Of a stretch of DNA of 64,000 nt, positions 31,212 to 41,729 are shown piece by piece. Numbering within the stretch: the stretch's first letter is position 1; each line of letters opens with the position of its first letter. The notes under the pieces were generated by a model, which ran no database searches, had not been told where the DNA came from, and saw only the letters and a program-made list of their open reading frames with translations. The position numbers were made by a program, and so were the translations under genes. This DNA is from Charina bottae (Eukaryota; Chordata; Lepidosauria; Squamata; Charinaidae). The stretch spans positions 39,923,463 to 39,987,462 of the forward strand of contig JALMGJ010000005.1 of the NCBI GenBank assembly GCA_023362775.1, given 5' to 3'.

Positions 31212-32040
31212 GGCTGCGAGGAAGAATCCAAGGAGAAAAAGTGGCTTTCTGTCTGCAAACTTTTGATATTGAGATGAGATAAGATTCAGGTGACATACAA
31301 ATCACAAAGATTTATATTAAACCAGGCAAACACATATTCAGTTTACTGACGTAAGTATGTGTTTTGGCCATTATCTAAGGCATAACATGACTGGGCATCA
31401 TCCAAAAGAGGTACTGTATGCATAAATCTGTTCAAATATTAGAAAGTGCAAATGTTCTGCTTTGATTTTGTGACACATCTTCATCCATATTTAATCCACA
31501 ATAGATCCTCACAGGTTAATAATTTATGCATGTGATTGAGCTTGTCTTATTTTTGTTGTTGTCTTGTTTTTAGATGCTGCGCCAAATCAAACCTCTGAAT
31601 GTCATTCTGAAGTGTGCAATTTGTTGACAAATAAAATGTTATGGTGTTTGGTTGGAAGTTAAAATGCAGCTATTCATATGAAAATGCCTCAGGTGGTTCA
31701 TCTGGTTTCTTGACTTGCCCTACTCCAAATATACTTTATAGTGCATCCATATTATATTTTATTCTGCATGCATATAACAAAAGCCATGCATGCATTGTAA
31801 ACAAAGATTTCTTATGAGGCAAACATGAATTGCCTGGCTTCAGAAGGCTGGTAGAGCTTGATTAATGGTTGTGCTCTTTAATATTTGATGCAAGTTTCAT
31901 AATTATTTAAAAAGTGTGCAAGGAAAAATCAGGATGCTCGGGTAAGTAATGTCTTGTATGAATCAAAACTCAGGACACAGACACCCCAACACCGATAACA
32001 AAAGGAGCAAGTAAAGCCAAGAAAGAGCCCGGCCAAATGG
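31212..32040. other. Single-copy DNA, possible conserved non-coding element
   Basis: No ORF with motif. Positions 31560-31920 are A/T-rich and low in CpG, with a forkhead-like TGTAAACA word near 31797, and look like non-coding constraint rather than a transposon. This is impression only. Confidence 0.35.
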
Positions 32041-32085
32041 TTTATTCAGATGGTTGTTGTGGGTTTTCCGGGCTGTTTATTCAGA
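32041..32085 (-). mobile_element. 25-bp PLE-end micro-insertion with 10-bp TSD
   Basis: The 25 bases at 32051-32075 (starting tggttgttgtgggttttccg) match the first 25 bases of the terminal repeat of the PLE at 32266 with two differences. They are flanked by perfect 10-bp direct repeats tttattcaga (32041-32050 and 32076-32085). Orientation follows the minus-strand arm of that PLE. Confidence 0.75.
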
Positions 32086-32265
32086 GTTTGGGTGGCAAAT
32101 CACAGCAATTGACTGTCTCATCCAAATTCAGTAGCAGTAGGCCCTTGTGCGTAAGGTTCCTTAATCCTTTCCAAAATGCTGAGAAATACTGTGTTGTTTG
32201 CTTGCCTGCTCTGACGTCTGAAAATTACTCTCTACAAATCCAGCTTGGCTGTTTTGTTTTGTTTT

Positions 32266-32550
32266 ATGTATTGTTGAAGGCTTTCACGGCCGGAGTTCGA
32301 TGGTTGTTGTGGGTCTTCCAGGCTGTGTGGCCGTATTCTGGAAGTTGTGGTTCCTAACGTTTCGCCAGCATCTGTGGCCAGCATCTTCAGAGGGCAGGAG
32401 CACAGACAGAAGCCATTCTACCTGAGCACAGAAAGAGCGCTTCTGTCTGTGCTCCTGCCCTCTGAAGATGCCAGCCACAGATGCTGGCAAAACGTTAGGA
32501 ACCACAACTTCCAGAACACGGCCACACAGCCTGGAAGACCCACAACAACC
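32266..32550. mobile_element. Second PLE family: inverted terminal arms only
   Basis: A left arm (about 32266-32400) and right arm (about 32445-32550) are inverted copies of one sequence ('ttgttgtgggtcttccaggc' against its reverse complement at 32526-32546). The outer left tip 'attgttgaaggctttcacgg' is longer than the right. A short spacer encodes nothing. Both ends abut TTTTG-rich sequence (left 32251-32265, right from 32551), a likely TSD. A hammerhead-like core (CTGAAGA, GCCAGC/GCTGGC stem, GAAAC) is seen in the arms, but the right arm has G-to-A in GAAAC and the left arm has a non-pairing stem. Confidence 0.8.
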
Positions 32551-32715
32551 TTTGTTTTGTTTTGTTTTGTTTTGTTTTGTTTTCGTTTTTCGTTTTTCGT
32601 TTTTCGTTTTTCGTTTTTCGTTTTTCGTTTTTCGTTTTTCGTTTTTCGTTTTTCGTTTTTCGTTTTTCGTTTTTCGTTTTTCGTTTTTCGTTTTTCGTTT
32701 TTCGTTTTTCGTTTT
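32551..32715. repeat. (TTTTG)n then (TTTTTCG)n minisatellite
   Basis: A TTTTG tract (32551-32580) runs into about 19 copies of a 7-bp unit TTTTTCG. The repeat opens all frames and creates false ORFs such as KTKNEKR repeats on the minus strand. Confidence 0.97.
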
Positions 32716-34752
32716 GGGAACCCATCCTGTTAGTTTTAAGGCATTTTTGTGCCTCTTGGCCTTTGTCACATTTTGGGTAACATTTTTCCCATCATTGGAT
32801 TTTTGTTTTATGTGTTTTGGTTGGTTTGGCATTGCCCTGCTGAGATACAGTATAACCTTTCCGCATGTGAGCACAGTGTCCATGGGCAGAAGGCCATCAG
32901 GAGAGAGAATAACGAAGCCATGTTTTTCCTTCCTTGTTCGCACCCCCTGTCCATGCAGCCAGCCCTCCAGGCTGCCACCATTACGTCTCTCCAGTTCTGT
33001 CACTCAGTGGAGAGGAGAAGGCTGGGTTGTCAGGGTTCCAACTGCTGTATGGCCAGACTTCCTTCTAAATGGATTTTGATTCAGTTGCTGTACTTTTAGT
33101 TTTCATTCCCTTAAGACAGATGGTTTTACTGTTGATCATTTCATGTCATTGTTTTCTTCTTTTTTGTGCACCACTCTGAAAGTTTTCAGGACGAAGAGTG
33201 GTAAAAAAGTAAATTGATTAATATTACTACTACTGCAACTACTATTATTACCACAGTAGCATTTAATAAACGCAACCAGGCAAGATGAGTGCCCTTTTGC
33301 CAAATGAAAGTGGGGAAAAGGCTCTGCAAATAGTAAGAAGAGAGGATAATCAATGACCCTCCACCCCCCTGAAGCTCTCCAGCCCATATTTTGTATCTCC
33401 TGGAGTATTTCCCAGCTTCCACTACCAAATTTCAGTGCCCAAATCACACATTTTGGACAACAACATTTATGTATGTGTGTATGTATGTATGACCTTCCTT
33501 TAACACCCAATGGTACGAGATGGCACGTGCACATGCACATTAGGGCTGTGCAATGCTTCAGATTTGAACAGAAACAGGTACTTCGGAGCATGTGAGGGCA
33601 CAAATATAGTCCTGTCTTAAAGCAACTCCTTAAAGCAGCTCTGCCTTTTTCTGGGATCGTGTAATAGCCCTCCTCAGCTCCCATGTGATCCTCGGAAAAA
33701 GCATATTTGATTTAAGGAGCTGCAACTGATTTTTTATTTTTAGTTTTTGCCTTTGAATCTTTGAATTAGTATTTGAATCTCAGATACTTAATCTATAATT
33801 ATCTTGAATTCCATGCTGGTTTTGTCCACTGGTGCCATGCTCCTTTCATTAATTCTTGGAATTTATATTTCTTTAAAAATTATAATTTCCTCTTAGTAAA
33901 CTTTAATTGCTGTGGAAGTAGAGTGCTGTTTTTAAATGAACTAAAAATTCTATTAAGCACTTCATCAGCTTATTTTTTTCCCCTGTGATTATTATGTTCG
34001 CATTATAATATTTTTTTCATGATCCCTCCAGTTTCTTAAGGTTAGTGTGGTATGGAGACACTGGGCAAGGATGGATTCTTCTAAGAAATCTGCACCATGG
34101 TCCCATCCTCCCATAAGAACAACCAATTCTGTCTCACATTCTCCTTTCCCCTAAAATCCAGTACAACTGGCTATTGTTCTCTGTTCATTAACAGGTAAGA
34201 GAAAAATCTCTGTTCTGACATTTTGAGGATACCATGGCTGTTAAGTGTTTGCTTATGAGTAGGATACTAGAGGAGAAGATTGTGGCCCCCCACAAATCAA
34301 TACTTCATGACATACCTTGAGGACACAGAATACTTCCCATTTCTTTCCTGCCTTTAATGACTGCTTGTGGAGATCCACTGGGTATTCACATTGCTCCTTG
34401 GTGATTCAGCAAGCAATTCAGAAAGTCAAGTATAATTTATTCTGTTTAGGCATCCCTGGTGCAGTTTCCATGGTATAAATGTAATAAACACTAAAGGAAC
34501 GGTGAAAGGTTCTTCAAATAGAATGGGAAATTGTTATGTCCCTGAGAGGGTATCATAATGAACATGAGATACTTTTGGCTGCCTATTGTCCAACCTTGGT
34601 AGCAGTGGGGGGAATCTGATCTCATTCCCTTTCTGGTCCTGCTGAAACAGTTGCAGTAATTTTCTCCCCATCAGAGGTCCAACTTTATGTCAGGAACAAT
34701 GCATAAAAGAAGTCAGGGGAGCTTCTGATCTGTAAGATCTTCTGGTGTAATG
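32716..34752. other. Unassigned intergenic DNA
   Basis: I see no gene. A possible L2-like 3' tail on the plus strand lies at 33160-33225 ('ccactctgaaagttttcagg' then a gap-rich A-tail). A GTAT tract occurs at 33473-33490. Confidence 0.45.
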
Positions 34753-35006
34753 GTATGTGGGAAAGACCTTGGGAGATGTGGGGAGGGGGTTGAAGAGATG
34801 CTGCCTAGGGAACTATCAGATAAGAGGGCATAGCCCCAGCTGCATAACAGGAAGAGAAAGAAACTCAGAAAGGAATCTCTCTAACCTCTCAGGCTGTAAA
34901 AGAGACGGTGGGAGATTTGCAAGGTTCTGTTAATGTAGCCTTACAATAAAGTAGAATTAGCTCATCTGGTCGTGTTTCCTGTCTGGTCTACTTGGGAAGG
35001 CTGACA
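34753..35006 (+). mobile_element. Short LTR-like element, copy 2
   Basis: Same family as 19652-19935, opposite orientation. It contains 'agatgctgcctagggaac', 'ttacaataaagtagaatta' (AATAAA at 34949-34954) and ends near 'ggctgaca' (35006). The start at TGTGGGAAAGACC is a best guess. No internal coding region. Confidence 0.55.
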
Positions 35007-35684
35007 ACATGCAATAATAGGGAAACCGGAGCACCCTAGAAAAGGGCGGGAGCCTGAGAAAGGAAATCTCATTCATCCTGTTTGGGAATTGTTCAGCATG
35101 AACTTTGGTATGTCAGAGGTTCTGATCCCTCCTAACACACACACCCCACCACCAAGCCTATGATTCCAGTGTGTTGTAAGTAGAACAAGGCTTGCTGGAG
35201 CCACTGATGCCCAAACCTGAGAAGGCCTGGGACTAACTTTGAAAGGAGGAAATGGCTTGGTCATGATATCTCTATTGATAACAGATTCTCTCAGTTTGCC
35301 CAATACTGATACTCTGTCAAGAGGGTTTCTCCAGTAGATCATAACATCTGGGCAGATACATAGGGGAGAAAGGGATCCCATCCATATACTTCTTTTTCCT
35401 TTGCATCTTTTTCTGGACTTCCAGTGTCTTTTGTCTATCTGCATGAACATGAGGTACTTCCGAAACCGAACACTTCTTCCAAGTCTTGCTTTTGCGTATA
35501 GTCACAGGAAAATCCTTATCATTTCATTTGGCTGCCTTGAGTATTAAAAATGAAAGTCTCTCATGATGTTAGAGACTTCAATGCATCTTGCAGCATCGTT
35601 TGCAATACATATGTCCAGAAAGAAGGAAGCCAAGAAAGCCATGAAGGCAGCCTTTGCATCTTCAAAATTGATGTTATTATAACA
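35007..35684. other. Unassigned intergenic DNA
   Basis: No gene recognised. The ORF at 35073-35450 (minus) has no family motif. Confidence 0.45.
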
Positions 35685-36008
35685 CAGCTTTCCAAACTGT
35701 GTGTCGCGACACTTTAGTGTGTCGCAACACAGTTTAGTGTGTTGCGAAGCGGTGGTATGGGGGTGCGCGCAGCGGCAGCGCGGGGCATGCGCAGCGGCGG
35801 CATGGGGCATGCGCGGCGGCAGCAATGTGCATGGCGGCAGTGGCAGCAGCGCGCCATCAGCACTTCCGCGTTTTAGCGAGGCCGCCGCCGCCATGCATGC
35901 CGCCACCATGCACCCCCACGCGCCACCGCCGTGCACGCACGCGCCCCCCCGTGTGCCGCCGCTGCCACCGTTGGTGTATTGCCAATGGCGGCACTTTGGA
36001 AAGCACTG
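35685..36008. mobile_element. GC-rich hAT-like MITE, copy 1
   Basis: Ends are cagctttccaaactgtg and its inverted counterpart ctttggaaagcactg. The interior is strongly CpG-rich with 'gtgtgtcgcgacac' near the left end and 'cggcagcg' type repeats. It is the same family as 49342-49637 and 63567-63930. I could not match an 8-bp TSD here, so this copy is older or its boundary is altered. Confidence 0.75.
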
Positions 36009-36049
36009 CACTAATGAGATCAATTTTAGTTAAAAGGGTCCTGTCAGGC

Positions 36050-36335
36050 AACGTTTATGTATTTTTATTTATGCAGTTTTTTACAATATTTATATACCAC
36101 TGACTCTACCTGGACTCCCAGTGGTTTACAACATATCCACATAAGCATAAAATCACTTACATCTATACCATAAAATAAAATAACCATACAGTAAGCAAGC
36201 TTCCCCAGGCAGCTAGACCCCAACCACCTTATAAATTATAAATTAAGTTTACAAATTAAAAGCTCCAAGGAACAATTCTGTTGTTTCTGCTTTCCTGAAA
36301 ACCATCAGCAGGGGCACCATCTAGATCTCTGGATG
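36050..36335 (-). repeat. Decayed L2 3' region
   Basis: Minus-strand L2 end: A/T-rich tail at 36058-36100, then 'ctggactcccagtggtttac' (the GCCCAGAGTCC-type signature), then residual ORF end ('tctgctttcctgaaaacc'). Confidence 0.65.
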
Positions 36336-39014
36336 CCTGAAAAATAGTCTCAGCCATACAGACATTTTGGAATGTCTCTGTGTTTGTTTTTATTTCAAAC
36401 TACTAGACAAGATACTAGACCTGACCTTGGCTGAACTGAAGTTTGACTAAAACAGTTCTTCCATTATTTCCTTCTAGTTCTTCCGCTATATGAAAGCAGT
36501 CCAGTTAGAATCATATTAAGTGTAAGAAATAGCATGGTGGGCAATGCGATTTCATCTTATGGGCCTCAGATTTGAATTCAGGAAGGACTGGCAAAACAGG
36601 TGTTATCAGCTGCTTTAGATCTTGAGCTGAGGAATTTACTTTTTGAATATCAGAGTTGGTTTATACTGCTATACTTCTCGCTATGAAGAAAGATAGAAAC
36701 TTCACTTGGATTTTATTTGGACCTGTAAATCATTCTTCCATTTCTTCACCTAGCCATTTTGATCATATTTCCTAGCAAAAGACATAGCTGACATATTAAT
36801 GTGCTGCTTTGCTAAACCACAACAATAAAAGATACAGGAGACATATGCATAATTGGTTTTTATCTTTTCCCACTTTCTCTTTTGACCTTCCTCTTTCATT
36901 TCCCTTTGCCTCTTCCTCTCTTTCTCCCTCTCTGTCTTCTGAAGGGAATTGGTCACATTCTCTGGCTTAGTTGCCATGAATGGACCATTTTTTCAAAGGA
37001 TTGGAAGATGAAAGTTTGTTTTCTTTAAAAAATGAAAACAGAATTTTCTGTTTTATTTAGGTGTAGTACATGCTTTTCTTTAGGTACGGTATAGCTAGGA
37101 AAAACTCCTGCCTGACTCTGAAAAATGTTATCATTTAGGAGAGACCAATCTTCTCCAAACATTCACCTTCCAGATGTGCTGAGTCTGAAACTCTCAGCAT
37201 TCCAGGCAACTATGTCCTTAACCTTTGACCTTCATCCACTGTGACCAGGAATCAAGGGTGTTTTCTAAATTAGGCAACAACCAGTTCTTTTTCCAGCTCA
37301 TCACCTCCAAAGTAGCCAAGCTGAGTATGAGGAAGAGGCATGGTGGCCATGGCATGTCCCTGAGTGGAGGAGGTATCAGCAGCAGAGGTAGCAGCAATAG
37401 CTTTTGTGCTTTCTACAGATGCGTGGCTGAGCTGCCTGAAGGTGCTGGCAGAGGCGGCCGTTGGAGACTTGGGAGGTGTGAGAAAAGGCTGTGGTGGGTG
37501 GGTGGGTGGGTGGGCAGAAGAAAGACAAGACAAGCTGCTGCCACCTGCCACAGAGGAATCTATGCTGAGTCTCCCAAGTGAAGCTGCTGGGAAAAGAAGA
37601 GGAGAAAGAAGCAACAGGGACTATGCAGGAAACCTACCATTTCCTCTGTGTTAAGGTGATTACTGCCAGAAGTACCAGTGCAGCTGAGTGCTGGCAGTGC
37701 AATGGCCCTGGTGTGCTCCATCTACAACTGGGTGGACGTCTTAGGACAAAAAATAACCACTTGTTCTTGTCAACCAGGCTGAACCCGCTAGATAACAACC
37801 CTGCTGGGAGTCCTGGAAACTGCAGTCCCAGCACATCTGTAGAGTGCCAGACTGGTGAAAGCCGATGCAAATAATACTGACCTTGATGTGGTTCAATGCA
37901 ACATTATATCTTCCTAAATTATGCCAAGTTTTAACTTTCAACTACTTACAATGTTTGCATGTTTTCCTTAAAAGAAAGCCCATTCACACTTAATGGGGCC
38001 TACTCCCTAGTAAATATGTTTAGGATTGCCAGTTCTTTCAAATTTGCACCTATACCCCATAATCAGTGGATGCTTTGTAAGTATGAATAACAACATTATG
38101 CCACTTGTCATTCCTGAACAACAGTCAAAACAGGTAAGAGCAAAACCAGGTAAATTCCTAAATGAACTTTTTGCAATCATATCAGAATTAATTTAATTCC
38201 TAGTTTAAATTAAGTATAGGATGGAATAGGGAACATTTATCCTAATCCTACCATGAACCCTGTATCTCGGGCTATTAGCCGCTTTGAAAGGGGAGGCTGT
38301 CTTTAAGATTGCAACAGAGGAAAAAGGACTGAAGTTTCCCTTCCTACACAGTGCCATCCCAATGAAATCTCCCCTCCTGCACTGGCTGAACCTACAACTA
38401 ATTAGAAAAGAAAACTGATACAGAGTAAGAATGGAGTAAAAATGGGGTAGAGGTGGGAGAGATGCCTGCATGGAGGTATCTTCCTTTTTCCGGGGGTGCA
38501 GCCTGTCTATTCAGCAACATGAATTAGTGCAAAGAGAGTAGTCACAAGCCCCGATGATAACCCGTATACAGGCCAGTTTGCAAATTATTTTGAAAAAATA
38601 TGTAGGGCTGTTTTCAAAATTTACAGAATTGCTCTGAAAAAAGTTACACCGATTATGATTTTCTGGTATGACCCTCTTTGTCTGTTGCAAGTATAAACTA
38701 AAGGACATTCAAAATCTAAGAAGGCATAGTCTGATTGCCTAAGCAATTTTTGGGTGCTTCTAGAGTAACTTTCAAAAAACAAATACAATTCTCTCATGTT
38801 CAGTTTGAAAAAAGTGCTTCCTTGCATGACAAGTTTTAAACTGGAGGGAAATTTTAATGCTGAATTACAAGCCCCTAAAGGCGTGTTAGTAATAAAAATA
38901 CTGACAGGCTTTTAACTACAGCAGCAGGAGTGAACAGGGCTGCTATAACATAGCCATATTTGATAGTTCTTTCCTTCATATATATTACATCTTTTGGAAG
39001 AATAGACTATGAGT
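36336..39014. other. Mostly single-copy intergenic DNA
   Basis: No gene recognised. ORFs at 37225-37654 overlap on both strands and have biased (Ala/Gly/Ser) composition without motif. A G-quadruplex motif lies at 37496-37514. Positions 38510-38830 look like a conserved non-coding element. Confidence 0.45.
37496..37514 (+). other. G-quadruplex motif (five GGG runs, 1-nt loops)
   Basis: GGG runs at 37496-98, 37500-02, 37504-06, 37508-10 and 37512-14 are separated by single T residues, the classic parallel-quadruplex pattern. Confidence 0.8.
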
Positions 39015-39025
39015 TAAATAACTGA

Positions 39026-39329
39026 CAGCCTCATGTAGCATAGAGTGGTAGGTGGCAGTATTGCAACCGAAACTCTCCCTGAGAGTTTCGAACCTGAGTT
39101 CGATCCCAGCAGATGCTGGTTCTCAGGTAGCCGGCTCAGGTCGACTCAGCCTTCCATCCTTCCGAGGTTGGTAAAATGAGTACCCAGCTTGCTGGGGGAA
39201 ATGTAATTATGGCTGGGGAAGGCAATGGCAAACCACCCCACTCTATAGTCTGCCAGGAAAACATCGCGAAAGCGGCGTCTCCCCAGGGGTCACATGACTC
39301 GGTGCTTGCACAGGGGAACCTTTCCTTTC
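39026..39329 (+). mobile_element. tRNA-headed SINE with 11-bp TSD
   Basis: The head has an A-box-like TAGCATAGAGTGG and a B-box-like GAGTTCGATCC. The body has 'ccttccgaggttggtaaaat' and 'gggaaggcaatggcaaacca'. The tail 'aacctttcctttct' is BovB-like. Perfect TSD taaataactga at 39015-39025 and 39330-39340. Length is 304 bp. It is a different SINE family from Sauria but shares its tail type; the name Squam1-like is possible but I am not certain. Confidence 0.85.
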
Positions 39330-39340
39330 TAAATAACTGA

Positions 39341-41729
39341 ATCCCTTTGGACATTTCCAAATCTTACTGTAGAAATGTTGATGACCATACCCAAATCCAA
39401 CCTGATATTTTGATGCAGGCAGTGTTCATTCATTTTGGGATAAGACACTCACATACTGCTGTGAGATTAATTCAATTGCTACACAACCACTCTAAACACT
39501 CTAAACTAAATAGTTCCAGATCTCTGCGATCTCATGACTTCTGGAAAATCTGGTGGTTGAACCAATTTGTTCCAGTTTAGCTAATGTATGATGTAAACAG
39601 ACCCTTCCTACAATCCTGCAATTTTTTTTCTTTTTGCAGTGATAAAGTTCTGCCGATCCAGGGGTGGTCCATTCCTCCATTGGCAGGAACTCCCTTCTTC
39701 ACTCAGCTTCTGAGATATAGCTGCCCCAGCAGATCCTTTAAGGGAAATGCTCATTTGAATGAGCAAGGCTGAAATTGCCAAGATATTTCTTCCCACACCC
39801 CTTTTTTGGGGGCAGGGGCAGAGTATTATTGGCTATGGAAAGCACTGGACTGCTTGTATTTTAACATTTCTTATCACTCACATTCATGTAGAGCAGGAGA
39901 TGAAGAGGTTGTGGTTACTCTAGTTGAGTGGAAACAGTGGCAGATGGAAGTGCCTTTCCAATGAGTTCCACTTTTTGTACCCTACGAAGTATGCATTTTG
40001 TTTAGAAGGTATCATTCCTTTTCTCCTACTTCAGCTGCTGCTGTAACCTACAGACACAGTTAGAGGCATTCCAAAAAGCAACTGGTTGCAAAATTGATGA
40101 CATGATATCATGCTGTCTTCAAATGAGTTTTTTAATACAAGAGGAATGACAGCTTGGTAGCTGAACAGCCTGATTCTGTTACAAGCACTCAGAATTTTGG
40201 CAAACAATCTAAGGTATACAACATGTACTGAAAACATAAAAGGGAGGGAATGTTTTTTGCTCCAAGTTGGATGGTGTATTGACTGAATGACTTTTTAAAA
40301 GCTCCTCTTGGTCAGCTGGAGAGAGAACATTGATTGACTCATTATGTTCTCAGTGTGGTCTCAGTGTTCCAAGGTCAACTTGGTTTCAAACCACTTTGAA
40401 GGGATCTGGAAATGGAAATAATGTGGAAGTGACAAAAATATTGTTTGAGGAATGCTTGAGGATTTCAGTCTGTCTATATTTTCAGGCCAAGTTACCTGAT
40501 TTGTACTTCGAAACAAATATGGAAATTGAAACATGGTTATCCTTAATTTATTTAATAAAACGTTTCTAGTCTTTGCTATTTCCTTAAAGAGATAAATTGA
40601 AGCATCTAGAAGGGCATCTAAAGTTATGGAATAACTCATAATTCCACTCCACAGCCAAAAAGACACTCTTTCTGAATATTGTAGCATTACCAAAGTTGGG
40701 ATATAGAGGAGACACCTCATCTTATTATTCAGACAAGGGGAAAAAAACTACCTCAAATACCAGCATCCCAAATCATCTAGACATTTAAACATCCGGTCCA
40801 ACATCTTGATCTTGGACCAAAAATATATTGGATAATAATAATTCTTACATGGTTTGTATATATTGCTCCTGGCTGTTATCTGACTGGTGACTTCTACAGT
40901 TTTTGAGTCATCTTCAGGGACAGCCTCATGCCACATGCACTATGTAAACTACTCCAGCTAGGTCATACCTATCCAGAAATGGTAATAACCAGGGGAATAG
41001 CTAATGCCTGCCAAATGCACTCCAGTGGCACTGTTACTTGAGTTTTCAATAACAAAGATACATTTAGAAAAACTTCTCAACTATGTACATGGACCTTTCA
41101 GGTGAGTGCAGCCCCATCCAAGGGAAATCCAATTCCTGGACCTGCAAACCACTGATCCTTAAGAGGTTCAGGATTCAGATTCAGTTTACTGGCCTCAACA
41201 CCCTTGACTGGTAAAGCTGATAAGGATTTCCGGATATTGTTTTATTTTTCACTTAATCATGGTTTGTCTTAATCAGACTTGCTATAATAACTTAATTTAA
41301 ATTAAATCCAATCTTCAGACTCCTCCAAGTCTTTCTCTCATTGGACTAAGAGAAATCGTAACCCAAGCTTTGCCAATGAGATGCTTTTAAACCTGTTAAC
41401 AACCATTATAATGACATATATATGAATCACAGTTCAGTAGACAATACAAATATAACTGAGTGAAACATCGTAACGACAAATGAGACTGTGCCATCTGAAA
41501 AGTTCCTCATAAGGAACGCATCTGAGATTGTAACTAAATGACACTGTGTGTGTATCACAATGTTCTTAGTACTTTATTAGTGTACAGTATGTTGTCCTTG
41601 TAATGAAGTAAATTACATTTGTTTTTTGCAGTTCAGCTTCCTTATTAACTTGGGAACAAACAATACATTTTAGTACCAAACGAGGCATATTTCATTGAGA
41701 TGAGAAAAAAATGGGCACCAGGCCTAGAT
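39341..41729. other. Unassigned intergenic DNA
   Basis: No gene or recognisable repeat. Short ORFs on both strands (e.g. 40330-40720) lack family signatures. Confidence 0.45.

Noticed and set aside
32284..33003. 239-codon ORF with KTKNEKR repeats (minus strand) and the FRFSFFV counterparts (plus strand)
   Set aside because: Created by the 7-bp (TTTTTCG)n minisatellite, whose period of seven leaves all frames open. No protein family.
33136..33684. 182-codon minus-strand ORF
   Set aside because: No motif, low-complexity serine/isoleucine stretch, and no support from neighbouring sequence.
35544..36051. Ala/Gly/His/Pro-rich ORFs on both strands, also at 49167-49698 and 63583-63994
   Set aside because: They lie inside the GC-rich MITEs and reflect composition, not coding.
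37225..37874. Possible host exons (three overlapping plus-strand ORFs)
   Set aside because: No domain, no splice context I can defend, and open frames on both strands; composition explains them.
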